NCBI GenBank assembly: GCA_028284845.1
Contig: JANQQY010000414.1
Location: 1 to 18,009, forward strand
DNA length: 18,009 bases
Direction of reading: 5' to 3'
DNA from: Spirochaetales bacterium
GTDB lineage: Bacteria > Spirochaetota > Spirochaetia > DSM-27196 > SLST01
Shown: positions 7,861 to 15,719 of the stretch, piece after piece
Layout of the letters: every line of letters starts with the position of its first letter
Numbering within the stretch: position 1 is the stretch's first letter
Program-made: the position numbers and the translations under genes
The notes under the pieces: model-generated
Seen by the model: the letters and a program-made list of their open reading frames with translations, nothing else
What the model was told of the DNA's origin: nothing
The model's database searches: none

Positions 7861-10443
7861 TTAGCCTTCACGCCACCCTGCGATCGTCTCACGCACGAGC
7901 AGAGTGAAGTTTTCCGAGTGCGATTCGTCGGCGAGCAGCTCAAGCTCACGTTCGATCTGCGTCTTCCGGGCGGTCGTGGTTTCGGACTCCTCGTACTCCG
8001 CAGACATGTTCGTAAACGCCGCAAAATCGAGACGGAGTCTCGCGACCATGTAGCGGACGCCGATGTTCCAGATCGAATCGCCCCTCTCGACAGTGTACGT
8101 CACCGTGTTCGGGAGTACAAAGACATTTCCCGGATAGATCCAATCGGGATCGGGCAAGAGAGGGTTCTCCTCGTCCATCGTATCAAAACCGTTGTCGGTG
8201 GCTATGAGATTGACCAGGGTGATGATGTCGTTGAGGGTTATCTCGATGCCGCCCGGGCCAATCACCGTCGTGTCGGTAATCGTGACATCCGGCTCCTGAT
8301 CGAGGGCACGCAGTGCGGGCAGCGAGTCCTCCCAGCCGGGGGGGACCACTTCAGTGGTTGTGGACGGATCCGTCGCCGACGGATCTGCATTGGTGCCGTT
8401 CGAGTCGTTCGCTCCGCTTGTTGTCGCAACATCATCTACTGAGCCATCCGATCCGGAGTCGGTCGCATCCGTCGAATCTCCGGCGCTCGAGGTATCGTCA
8501 TCATCACCAGCGTCGGACTGCACATCGGTGGTGGAGTCGCCGGCGGATGTGTCGTTCTCAGAATCGGAATCCGGATTGGTGTCGTTCGCACCTGCAACCG
8601 CCGCGGGATCCTGACCAAACCACGGGTTGGATATCGTACCGGTCGCAAGAAGGCCAAACAGGATGAGCAGAATCAATACAGCCGCTGCTGCAATGATCCA
8701 TCCGCCACGCCTGCGCCCTGATCGACCGCTCCCGGACTCGCCCTCGGACTCCACGGACTCGGTAATCTGTTCGGTCGACTGTGCAGACTCAGTCGGTTCG
8801 ACCGCCTTTGGCTTCTTCGTTGGCTGCTTGGTCTCCGCGATGCGACGCATGCGGGCCTCGTCCATCTGCTCAGGCGTGGCGAGTCCAGCGATCAGATCCG
8901 CAAGTCGTTGACGCTCGGCCTCATAGTCGAACTCAGGCACCGTGCCGACCGCCTCCGCAACGCGCTCCGCATGGGCATATCGGTCACTCGTGATGCGCTG
9001 AGCGAATCGATAGAAGATAAAAGGACGAGCGTCCGTGACGTGCACCTCACCCACAAGCGGCAGGAACGCCGGTATCGTAGGTCGATTGATCTGGAGCTTG
9101 GAGAGCGCACCAACAAGAGCGTCGACCTCGGAGCCGACGTTCTTCTCCGTCTCCTTGAGATAGCCGGCCACCTCAATGGCGTTGTGTACGAGGATCTGGA
9201 CAACCGGATGCGCCGGCTCTCTCCCCTTTGCAAGGTCGAGACCCTTGATCGTACGGATGACCTTGCCGGTGTCGCGACCTCCGGAAAGCTCGCTGAAGAA
9301 GTACTGGATCTGGCTGAGCAGGTTGTTCTCCGCCGTCGAGAGCAGATCCCGGTATGGATAGTTCTTCTCCGGCAGGAATCCTTCAGCATCCGCTCTCGTC
9401 AGCGACCCATCGGCGAGCTGATAGAGTGTTCCGTCCAGAAGAGTGTAGGTCTGCCCGCCGAGTGAGATCGACGTTCCGCCAACACGCAGGTCGGTCGCCG
9501 GATCACCTTTGGACGCCGCTCCAAAAACGATGCGCCCTTCCACGCCGTCAAGGGTCGCGATCGTCCGGTCGCCCGATTCGGTTACGGTGAAACGCTGGAA
9601 CTCGTACTCGCCCGAACTCGAATCAATGGGAAGAGCACGAACAGGGAGGAGCGAGTTTTCTCGAAAGACACTGGTCGCGGCGCCTACCCGGTCAAGTCGC
9701 GAGCTGACAACGTGGACCGCCCGGTTCCTTGTGCGCCCGCGCTTGAAAAACCGAATGAGCGCCGCGTCGGGTTCCTCCGAACGAACGGTCGTGACACGGT
9801 CGGCGTCGATTGCCGCGGCCGAGAGTTCGAAAAAGTAGTCCGATGTCAGTCTGAGTGCAGCGAGCTGTCCACGCGCGACGAGGTAGGGAGTGGAACCGGT
9901 GACGAGAAACCCGGGGGCCTGATAGGCGTCGCCGGGCAGCTTAAACGGTCCGCGTCCATACTGATTCTTCACCTCGTTCGCGCGGGCTACAAAGTGGCCG
10001 TCCAGTTTCTCGCGTCGGCGAAGATCAAAGATCTCGTTCTTGCGGAACTTAATCTTGAGGTTACCGTCCTTGTAATAGTAGACGAGGACATGTTTGGCAT
10101 CGTCTTCCTCGTGATCGATCTCCTCGATTGCGGAGACCGGAACTTCGCCAATGCCAACGAACTCCTTCAGCGCCTCGACCGTCTCAACATCGCCGATGTA
10201 GTGGGTGTCGTCGGAGGGGGTTCCGCCTAGGCTCGTCGGCTCGTCGAGTGGGTTGCCCGTGAGGACATCGGGTACGATGATGGATGAAACGATAGGCGGA
10301 AGGTTTGCGGGAAGCTGTGTCGAGGTACCGAGTCGGAGGAAGGGTTTGTAGTCTTCCCAGTCGGCACCGAGGTAGACGATGTAGCACTCGCGATCGACTT
10401 GAAAGACGCGACTCTGAGGATTCTGATCGAAGATCTCCAGCAT
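7861..10443 (-). CDS. Single-pass membrane protein with long cytoplasmic part and periplasmic LysM-like end
   Basis: The 860-residue protein has no N-terminal signal. Residues 1 to about 575 are soluble and unrecognised. A basic stretch (GRSGRRRGG) precedes one membrane helix beginning at Trp582 (WIIAAAAVLILLILFGLL), which predicts N-in, C-out topology. A roughly 80-residue linker of Asp, Ser, Thr, Gly and Asn follows, then a compact C-terminal domain. In it WIYPGNVFVLP and YTVERGDSIWNIG (Trp792) resemble the end of one LysM unit and the start of another; LysM binds peptidoglycan. The layout suggests a tie between cytoplasm and cell wall. It lies directly upstream of cfpA on the same strand and divergent from a MinD-like ATPase, so an anchor for the filament ribbon or a polar or division factor are both possible. 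A G-rich site (GCGGGGG) precedes ATG 10443. Confidence 0.75.
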   Translation of the reverse strand: MLEIFDQNPQSRVFQVDRECYIVYLGADWEDYKPFLRLGTSTQLPANLPPIVSSIIVPDVLTGNPLDEPTSLGGTPSDDTHYIGDVETVEALKEFVGIGEVPVSAIEEIDHEEDDAKHVLVYYYKDGNLKIKFRKNEIFDLRRREKLDGHFVARANEVKNQYGRGPFKLPGDAYQAPGFLVTGSTPYLVARGQLAALRLTSDYFFELSAAAIDADRVTTVRSEEPDAALIRFFKRGRTRNRAVHVVSSRLDRVGAATSVFRENSLLPVRALPIDSSSGEYEFQRFTVTESGDRTIATLDGVEGRIVFGAASKGDPATDLRVGGTSISLGGQTYTLLDGTLYQLADGSLTRADAEGFLPEKNYPYRDLLSTAENNLLSQIQYFFSELSGGRDTGKVIRTIKGLDLAKGREPAHPVVQILVHNAIEVAGYLKETEKNVGSEVDALVGALSKLQINRPTIPAFLPLVGEVHVTDARPFIFYRFAQRITSDRYAHAERVAEAVGTVPEFDYEAERQRLADLIAGLATPEQMDEARMRRIAETKQPTKKPKAVEPTESAQSTEQITESVESEGESGSGRSGRRRGGWIIAAAAVLILLILFGLLATGTISNPWFGQDPAAVAGANDTNPDSDSENDTSAGDSTTDVQSDAGDDDDTSSAGDSTDATDSGSDGSVDDVATTSGANDSNGTNADPSATDPSTTTEVVPPGWEDSLPALRALDQEPDVTITDTTVIGPGGIEITLNDIITLVNLIATDNGFDTMDEENPLLPDPDWIYPGNVFVLPNTVTYTVERGDSIWNIGVRYMVARLRLDFAAFTNMSAEYEESETTTARKTQIERELELLADESHSENFTLLVRETIAGWREG

Positions 10444-10461
10444 CCAACCCCCGCTTTGTCG

Positions 10462-10514
10462 AACTATAGTATAGGGCTTGCCATTTCGCCAATTGGCAGC
10501 AACTATACGGAGGG
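10462..10514. promoter_or_regulatory. Shared divergent regulatory region between LysM-like and MinD-like genes
   Basis: This 83-base divergent gap (10444-10526) holds the palindrome ACTATAGT (10463-10470), which gives -10-like boxes on both strands (TATAGT on plus; TATACT at 10473-10468 on minus). It also holds the perfect ten-base palindrome GCCAATTGGC (10488-10497), a plausible operator, and a second AACTATA (10501-10507). GGAGGG (10509-10514) and AGGGA (10516-10520) serve as ribosome sites for ATG 10527. No -35 box is well placed for either direction, so exact promoters are uncertain. Confidence 0.35.
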
Positions 10515-10526
10515 CAGGGAACTGGC

Positions 10527-11681
10527 ATGATCATCAATCAAGACGCCCGGCGGAAAATCCTTCCCATCGCATCCGGGAAGGGTGGCGTTGGAAAGAGCGT
10601 GCTGGTTGCCAACCTTGGAATCTCGCTCGCCTCATTCGGACAGCGCACCGTTCTGGTCGATCTCGATCTTGGTGGTTCGAATCTCCACACCTACCTTGGG
10701 ATGAAGAACCGAAACCTCGGGATTGGAAACTTCGTCTCGGACAAATCCGTGACCTTCCAGGACATCCGCGTACGGTCGCCCTACCCCAATCTCGATTTTG
10801 TTCCCGGAGATGTCCTCGTTACGGGGACTGCCAACCTAACCCATGCACAAAAGCGAAGTGTCATCTCCAACATCGAGAGGATCGATGCCGACTACATCCT
10901 GCTCGACCTTGGTTCCGGCAGTCACTTCACAACGCTCGACTTCTTTCTGATGAGCAACTCCGGGCTTCTGGTCACAACGCCGCAGGCACCCGCAATCCTG
11001 AACGCCTACGGCTTTCTGAAGAACGTCGTCTTCCGGCTGATCCAACAGAGCCTTTCGTCACACAAGGCCGCGACCAAATACCTGACGGACGTTGTGCGCG
11101 ACAAGCAACCAAATTCAACGCCGGGAATCGCGCAGATCCTGGAACGGGTGGAGAAGATCAGCAAGAGAGCCGCGGCCGAGGTGCGAGCCGAACTCGCGAA
11201 GCTTCGGCCAAGCATCGTCGTCAGCATGGGCGATCGGCCGGAGGACATGGAGATCGTGCAGAGCCTGCGGACGCTCATAGAAACGAAGCTCGAAGTTGAA
11301 CCGATGTGCCTGGGCTTCCTCTACTTCGACTACATTGTCCGAGAGGCGGTGGGCGACACCGTGCCGCTCGCGCTTGTGGGGAGGGACTCCCTCATCCTCA
11401 AGGAGATCGACCGAATCGCGCAGAAGATCGTTCACTCGGAACGATTCCCGGACATGCCGCTCGACACGAGCGAGTACGAGGATAGTTTTGGTCTGGCAAC
11501 GATCGAGGCCGAAGACGATTACGCCGAGATCAACCCGCATCCGCACACACGTGTTGAGCAGACGCCCGACCAGGCAACGGCTGAAGAATTCATTCGGCTC
11601 ATTAGCGCGCAGAAGCAACAGATCAAAGAGTTGCAGGGCACGATCCATGCGCTCACGATTGGCGGAGGGCGTCGCGAGTAG
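10527..11681 (+). CDS. MinD/ParA-family P-loop ATPase
   Basis: A 384-residue ATPase of the SIMIBI class. The deviant Walker A motif GKGGVGKS is at residues 17-24 with the signature Lys18, and the Walker A' motif DLDLGG is at 45-50, then a helix like that of MinD and FlhG (SNLHTYLG). Such proteins dimerise on ATP and position division, flagellar or chromosomal machinery. The family resembled most is the long MinD-like group found in spirochaetes and delta-proteobacteria, not the 270-residue MinD. An extra C-terminal segment (from about 345) with heptad-like spacing (FIRLISAQKQQIKELQ) may be a short coiled coil or membrane or partner contact. No partner of MinE, ParB or FlhF type is in the window. 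Divergence from the LysM-like gene suggests joint control. A GGAGGG/AGGGA stretch supports ATG 10527. Confidence 0.85.
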   Translation: MIINQDARRKILPIASGKGGVGKSVLVANLGISLASFGQRTVLVDLDLGGSNLHTYLGMKNRNLGIGNFVSDKSVTFQDIRVRSPYPNLDFVPGDVLVTGTANLTHAQKRSVISNIERIDADYILLDLGSGSHFTTLDFFLMSNSGLLVTTPQAPAILNAYGFLKNVVFRLIQQSLSSHKAATKYLTDVVRDKQPNSTPGIAQILERVEKISKRAAAEVRAELAKLRPSIVVSMGDRPEDMEIVQSLRTLIETKLEVEPMCLGFLYFDYIVREAVGDTVPLALVGRDSLILKEIDRIAQKIVHSERFPDMPLDTSEYEDSFGLATIEAEDDYAEINPHPHTRVEQTPDQATAEEFIRLISAQKQQIKELQGTIHALTIGGGRRE

Positions 11682-11692
11682 TCGCGTCGGTA

Positions 11693-11715
11693 GTGAGCCG
11701 TGAATATGCGCTCAC
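11693..11715. terminator. Weak hairpin between convergent genes
   Basis: GTGAGC (11693-11698) and GCTCAC (11710-11715) form a six-base-pair stem with an 11-base loop in the 58-base gap between the convergent ATPase and sulfatase genes. There is no T tract on either side, so its action as a terminator is doubtful; position is the main argument. Confidence 0.3.
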
Positions 11716-11739
11716 ATCAAGAGCCGGTCACATTCCATC

Positions 11740-13221
11740 TCAATGCAGGACGTCTGACTCAACCACGGTGGAGTGAAAGCCGGGCCAGCGATTGACCTCT
11801 GACGGGCCGGTGATTGGGGCCGTCACTCGAAGCTTCCCGTCTGCGACCATCTTGCTGCCTCGGCTCTCGAGTACCGCCACGAGTCGAGCCCGGAGACTCT
11901 CTGCGGTTGCCGTGTGTTCGGCGGCGCCGGCCGCGCCGTGGTCATCGGGCGGCGCGAGCAGATTGTGCTGCTCATGCGGATCGATACGACGATCAAAGAG
12001 AAGCTCCTCACCACCGGAGGCGAAGTAGTGATACTTGTACCGATTGGTGATGAGCGAGAGGAACTCACCCGACTCCCCAACGACCTCCCGCTCGCCGTTG
12101 TCGCGCGCAAGAAGAGAGAGGAGGTCCTCACCCTCCATCTCATCTCCCGGGTCGGTCGCTCTCGGACGCGGCGCGTCCGCCAGCGAGAGAACCGTCGGCA
12201 TGATATCCGCAAGGGTGACGAGCGTTCTCACCGATCTTCCGGCTTCAGGCTTTGCGTCCCAACTCGACGCCGGCGGTCGGATGACAAGGGGTATGTGCGC
12301 GCTCCCCTCAAAGAAGTTTGACTTCCCACCCATCCAGTGGTCGCCAAGATTCTCACCATGGTCTGAGGTGAAGACGATCCAGGTGTTCTCAAGTAGTCCG
12401 AGCTCGCGCATTCGCCCGAAGAGCAGGCCAAGCGCGTAGTCGATATGGGTGATGGTGGCGTAGTAGGCTCGGCGCGTGTTCGCAAGCTGCTCCTCCGAGA
12501 ATCGCCAGACGTTGTTGAGCATGTAGGTCGGCGCGAGCGCACCCTGAGGAACCTGATCAACGGTTGCCGACCAGTCGCCCCGGACCGGACGAGGCATCTC
12601 TCTGTTCGCGTAGAGCGACCAGTAGTTTGCCGGCGGATCGAAAGGTGGATGCGGCTTTGTGAAACTCGTCCAGAGAAAGAAGGGACGGGTTGGGTCGCGC
12701 GTCTCCAGAAAATCGATCGAGCGAGCGACGGTCCAATGCGTCAGGCTCTGATTCTCGTGCACGGTGCTGATCACCGCCTGCATCTCGTTCTCACCCACGC
12801 CGTGCTCCTTGGGGAGATCAGACGGACCGGAGGAGAGTGAATGACGCTCCCGGTAGTAGTCCATGGGGAGTTCCATCGTCTGGAAGCCGTAGTGCGCGCG
12901 GACAGGGTGGAAGTGCATCTTGCCCTGGGCACGAGTCTGATAGCCGGCCTGACCAAGGAGCTCCGGTAGGGTCCGATGATGAGCGAGAGGATACGCGGTA
13001 TTTGTGTTCCCGGTGAGCCCGAGGGTGGAACCACTCTTGCCCGTCATGATAGTCGCCCGGCTAGGCATGCAGATGGGACAGTCAGCGTATGCGTTCTCAT
13101 AGCAGACGCCCTCGTCGCAGAGCCAGTCGAGATGAGGCGTGTCGATCGCTTGGTTGCCGCGGGATCCAATCGTATCCCAGCGCTGCTGGTCGGTGGTGAT
13201 CAGCACGATGTTAGGTCTCAT
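11740..13221 (-). CDS. Sulfatase (formylglycine type)
   Basis: A 493-residue alkaline-phosphatase-superfamily sulfatase. The N-terminal metal-binding strand reads NIVLITTDQQRWD (Asp11). The type I signature CMPSR is at residues 51-55, followed by ATIMTGK; Cys51 must be converted to formylglycine before the enzyme can cleave sulfate esters. A second metal site is visible in FTSDHGENLGDH. No signal peptide is present, so the enzyme is probably cytoplasmic or the substrate is imported; the substrate cannot be read, and phosphonate or phosphodiester relatives share this fold. The maturase (formylglycine-generating enzyme or radical-SAM anSME) is not in the window. Its ATG lies 11 bases inside the end of the RCK gene, with AGGA five bases upstream, so it is the last gene of the K+ uptake operon. 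Confidence 0.88.
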   Translation of the reverse strand: MRPNIVLITTDQQRWDTIGSRGNQAIDTPHLDWLCDEGVCYENAYADCPICMPSRATIMTGKSGSTLGLTGNTNTAYPLAHHRTLPELLGQAGYQTRAQGKMHFHPVRAHYGFQTMELPMDYYRERHSLSSGPSDLPKEHGVGENEMQAVISTVHENQSLTHWTVARSIDFLETRDPTRPFFLWTSFTKPHPPFDPPANYWSLYANREMPRPVRGDWSATVDQVPQGALAPTYMLNNVWRFSEEQLANTRRAYYATITHIDYALGLLFGRMRELGLLENTWIVFTSDHGENLGDHWMGGKSNFFEGSAHIPLVIRPPASSWDAKPEAGRSVRTLVTLADIMPTVLSLADAPRPRATDPGDEMEGEDLLSLLARDNGEREVVGESGEFLSLITNRYKYHYFASGGEELLFDRRIDPHEQHNLLAPPDDHGAAGAAEHTATAESLRARLVAVLESRGSKMVADGKLRVTAPITGPSEVNRWPGFHSTVVESDVLH

Positions 13222-13951
13222 CGGATTCCTGTCCTTGGGCCGGCGCGGTCCGTCCGCGGAAGAGGCGACGGAAAAACCCTTCGGACTGTCCCGATGCCTC
13301 GTGGTTCAGACTAAAACCCTGAACCGTCGCAGTCTCACCAACAACAAGAAAGGTATCCGCCACCGCGATCCGATAGGCCGGCGAGACAAAGACGAACTGC
13401 CCCGCGCCGCCGGGTCGGACGGCCACCACGTTGAGTCCGTGCTCGCGCCGCACGTCTGACTCGGCAAGTGATTTGCCGTCCATGTGCTCGGGGAATCGCA
13501 CTTCCGCCATGACAAGCCTGTCGCTGATGGGCATATAGCTGAACATCGACTCTGAGAGGAGCGGCGGCATGATTCGCTTGGCGGCCTCGCGATCGGGAAC
13601 CACCACGTCGGTTGCCCCTACGAGGCGCAAGATCTCGCCGTGCTCGTCGGTCTCCGCCTTGGCGATGATCTTTCGGACTCCCATCTTCTTGAGATAGTTG
13701 GCGACAAGAACTGAAGACTGAGTCCGATCGCCAAGGTCGATGATCGCGGCGTCTATATCTTCCGGCACAATCTTCCGAATGGTCTCTTCTTTAATAACGT
13801 CCGCGACATAGGCAGCCTGGACTCGGTTCCGGTACTGCGAGACAAGAGTCTCGTTCTTGTCCACGATCAAGACCTCAACGTCGAGCTCGAGGAGCTCATC
13901 AAGGATCCAGACCCCAAAGCTGTCAAGACCGATAATGGCAAACTGCTTCAT
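13211..13951 (-). CDS. ktrA: K+ uptake regulatory subunit, RCK domain (KtrA/TrkA type)
   Basis: A 246-residue cytoplasmic gating subunit. Residues 1 to about 125 form the RCK-N Rossmann domain: strand FAIIGL, nucleotide loop GLDSFG at 8-13 and the acidic residue ending strand 2 (IVDK, Asp31) that holds the ribose of NAD(H) or ATP/ADP. The middle Gly of the usual GxGxxG is Asp10, a modest departure. Residues about 140-215 are the RCK-C domain, and about 30 residues of polar tail follow. One RCK unit rather than two makes it KtrA-like. Its ATG overlaps the stop of the channel gene by four bases (ATGA), and GGGGAGGT nine bases upstream is a strong ribosome site, so the two subunits are made together. 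Confidence 0.88.
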   Translation of the reverse strand: MKQFAIIGLDSFGVWILDELLELDVEVLIVDKNETLVSQYRNRVQAAYVADVIKEETIRKIVPEDIDAAIIDLGDRTQSSVLVANYLKKMGVRKIIAKAETDEHGEILRLVGATDVVVPDREAAKRIMPPLLSESMFSYMPISDRLVMAEVRFPEHMDGKSLAESDVRREHGLNVVAVRPGGAGQFVFVSPAYRIAVADTFLVVGETATVQGFSLNHEASGQSEGFFRRLFRGRTAPAQGQESDET

Positions 13952-15288
13952 CCGATCAACACCTCCCCGGTGGGATAGTCAATGAGATTGCGCCAATGCT
14001 TCCCGGGCGAAGGGATGGCGAGTGAGATGAGGCCGACACGGCCGGCAAACATGGTGAGCATGATGACGATCCGGCCTGCAAATGAGAGCGAGCCGGTGAT
14101 ACCGGTGCTGAGGCCGACGGTGCCGAAGGCGGAGAACCCCTCGAACATCAGTTCGTAGAAGCTGAACTCCTTCCCGGCGACCAGATTCTCCGTGATGCCC
14201 AGCAGAAAGAGCGCGGTGACAAGAATAAGGATGGCTCGAGAGACAAAGAGCATCGCCCGCGCGATGACCGACTCCGGCACGCGTCGCTGAAAGAGGCGAG
14301 CATCACCGTCGTCATCGGTTCGGCCGATCACTGCCCAGATGATCACGGCGACTGTGGTGACCTTGACGCCGCCGGCGATCGAGCCGGGCGCGGCGCCGAC
14401 CAGCATCATGACAATGGTCAATAACGAGCCCGGTGTTGAGAGTTCGCCCTGCGGGATCGTGTTGAATCCGGCGGTCCTTGGGGTTACGGCCTGGAAGAGC
14501 GAGACGAGCGCGCGGTCTCCACCGGAGAGTCCCGCAAGGCCGTAGCGCGCTTCGGTGAAGTAGAAGCTTGCCCAGGCGAGGAGGATAAGAATGCCGGTGC
14601 TCGCGAGTACGATGCGGGAGTGGAGCGTGAGGACGTGCCGACGCTTCGTAACCCGCCGCGCGAGATCCTCAAAAACGACAAACCCCAGCCCACCAAGAAC
14701 AAGTGCAATCATGATAGGGATCGTCACCGAATGAACGGTTGCGAAGCCCTCAAGGCTGTCACGGAATGTGGAGAAACCGGCGTTGCAGAATGCGCTAATC
14801 GCGTGGAAGAGAGCAGTGAAGCCTGGACGAGCGCCACCCGCCTCAACGAATGCGGGATAGAGTGCGATTGCAACAAGCAGTTGGATGCCAACGGTTGAAG
14901 CCACAACATTCCGCAGGATCTTCCGCGGTCGGTACTCAAGACTGTCCACGAAGTACTCGCGGATGAAGGCACGGCGCTGGAGGCTGAGCCGTCTCCGTGG
15001 CGCCGTGAGGTAGAGGGTGCTGAAGGCGATGATCCCAAGTCCCCCGAGCTGTATCAACACGAGTATGATAATCTGGCCAAGGAGCGTGAAGTCCGCCGTG
15101 TTCACAGTGATGAGCCCGGTGACCGCGACGGCGCTGACGGCGCTGAACATCGCATCAATCAGTTCGAGCGAGCCGGGTCCGTTCCAGGTGGGGAGCAACC
15201 AGAGAAGCACTCCACCCACAAGCATCAGAAGCGCGAAGTAGCCAAAGAGAACGACTTTGCTCGAGCGAACCCCAACCCGAAGCGGCAT
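13948..15288 (-). CDS. ktrB: K+ transporter membrane subunit (KtrB/TrkH family)
   Basis: A 446-residue integral membrane protein with the four-fold M1-P-M2 plan of the SKT superfamily. All four selectivity-filter loops can be seen, each with its conserved Gly: VAVTGLITVN, FCNAGFSTF, RTAGFNT and GTVGLSTG. Length is closer to KtrB (about 450) than to TrkH (about 480). It imports K+, in Ktr systems coupled to Na+, and is gated by the RCK subunit encoded next. It is first in a three-gene operon with ktrA and a sulfatase. The start at 15288 is preceded six bases upstream by a -10-like TAGCTT and no Shine-Dalgarno site, so it may be translated from a leaderless mRNA. Confidence 0.9.
   Translation of the reverse strand: MPLRVGVRSSKVVLFGYFALLMLVGGVLLWLLPTWNGPGSLELIDAMFSAVSAVAVTGLITVNTADFTLLGQIIILVLIQLGGLGIIAFSTLYLTAPRRRLSLQRRAFIREYFVDSLEYRPRKILRNVVASTVGIQLLVAIALYPAFVEAGGARPGFTALFHAISAFCNAGFSTFRDSLEGFATVHSVTIPIMIALVLGGLGFVVFEDLARRVTKRRHVLTLHSRIVLASTGILILLAWASFYFTEARYGLAGLSGGDRALVSLFQAVTPRTAGFNTIPQGELSTPGSLLTIVMMLVGAAPGSIAGGVKVTTVAVIIWAVIGRTDDDGDARLFQRRVPESVIARAMLFVSRAILILVTALFLLGITENLVAGKEFSFYELMFEGFSAFGTVGLSTGITGSLSFAGRIVIMLTMFAGRVGLISLAIPSPGKHWRNLIDYPTGEVLIG
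13961..13968 (-). promoter_or_regulatory. Ribosome binding site of ktrA inside ktrB
   Basis: GGGGAGGT on the minus strand lies nine bases before the ktrA ATG, within the last codons of ktrB. It shows that this organism does use Shine-Dalgarno pairing for internal operon genes. Confidence 0.65.
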
Positions 15289-15294
15289 TGGGAG

Positions 15295-15323
15295 AAGCTA
15301 CCAGTCCCACCAAAGGTTGTCAC
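15295..15323 (-). promoter_or_regulatory. Putative ktrB operon promoter, leaderless type
   Basis: On the minus strand GTGACA (15323-15318), a 17-base spacer and TAGCTT (15300-15295) are followed by six bases and ATG 15288. The -35 matches TTGACA at five positions. The -35 overlaps that of the divergent promoter on the other strand, so the two could compete for polymerase. Confidence 0.5.
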
Positions 15324-15345
15324 GGGCCGGCGGTCACGCTACGCT
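15317..15345 (+). promoter_or_regulatory. Putative promoter of the small membrane protein gene, leaderless type
   Basis: TTGTCA (15317-15322), a 17-base spacer and TACGCT (15340-15345) are followed by six bases and ATG 15352. There is no Shine-Dalgarno motif. The -35 shares five bases with the oppositely directed ktrB -35. Confidence 0.5.
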
Positions 15346-15351
15346 CGTCGT

Positions 15352-15717
15352 ATGGCACGTGAATCACTCGACTGGAAATGGGTTGGCATTGGGATACTGA
15401 TCCTCCTCGTCGTTCAGGTGGCGCTCAACATCGTCTTCACGGTGTTCGGGCTCCTGACCCTTGGATTCGGATTTATCCTTTTTATTGTCGCGAAGCCGAT
15501 TGCCTACTTCCTGGGCGGTCTCTTGACCGGCTACGTCTCACCGGGAGTCACGATTCGAGAACCGGCTGTCTCAGCCGTAATCATCGCCGTGGCCGGAATC
15601 ATCTTTGATGCGAGCCGCGGCGGGATCCTTGGAATCATTGTCTCCGGAGTGGTCGCGCTCTTCCTCGCAATCGCCGGCGCACAGATCGGCGAGCGCATGC
15701 AGCGCGGCAAGGCGTAG
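15352..15717 (+). CDS. Small four-helix inner-membrane protein, function unknown
   Basis: The 121 residues hold about four hydrophobic segments (roughly 10-30, 32-57, 71-88 and 92-113) with a short charged N-terminus and a basic C-terminal end (ERMQRGKA). Glycine-rich patterns such as FLGGLLTGYVSPG and GGILGIIVSG resemble small uncharacterised membrane proteins of the DUF5518/TIGR04086 kind, but I cannot assign a family. No signal peptide cleavage site is evident. It is divergent from the K+ uptake operon, with overlapping promoters, and its stop is two bases before the Nudix start, so the two are co-transcribed. A role in ion or osmotic balance would be a guess from position only. Confidence 0.7.
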   Translation: MARESLDWKWVGIGILILLVVQVALNIVFTVFGLLTLGFGFILFIVAKPIAYFLGGLLTGYVSPGVTIREPAVSAVIIAVAGIIFDASRGGILGIIVSGVVALFLAIAGAQIGERMQRGKA

Positions 15718-15719
15718 GC

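Noticed and set aside
7789..8442. Plus-strand open frame of 217 codons starting in the cfpA promoter gap
   Set aside because: It is antisense to the LysM-like C-terminal domain and acidic linker; Arg/Val-rich composition is what the complement of that linker would give.
8340..8600. Repetitive-looking DNA, considered as a tandem repeat or CRISPR-like array
   Set aside because: No regular repeat unit or spacer; the pattern comes from codons of the Asp/Ser/Thr/Gly-rich linker.
10527..11681. ParA-like gene as a sign of a plasmid or replication origin
   Set aside because: No ParB, Rep, iterons or parS-like sites nearby, and the neighbours are chromosomal housekeeping genes; the ATPase fits the long MinD-like chromosomal group.
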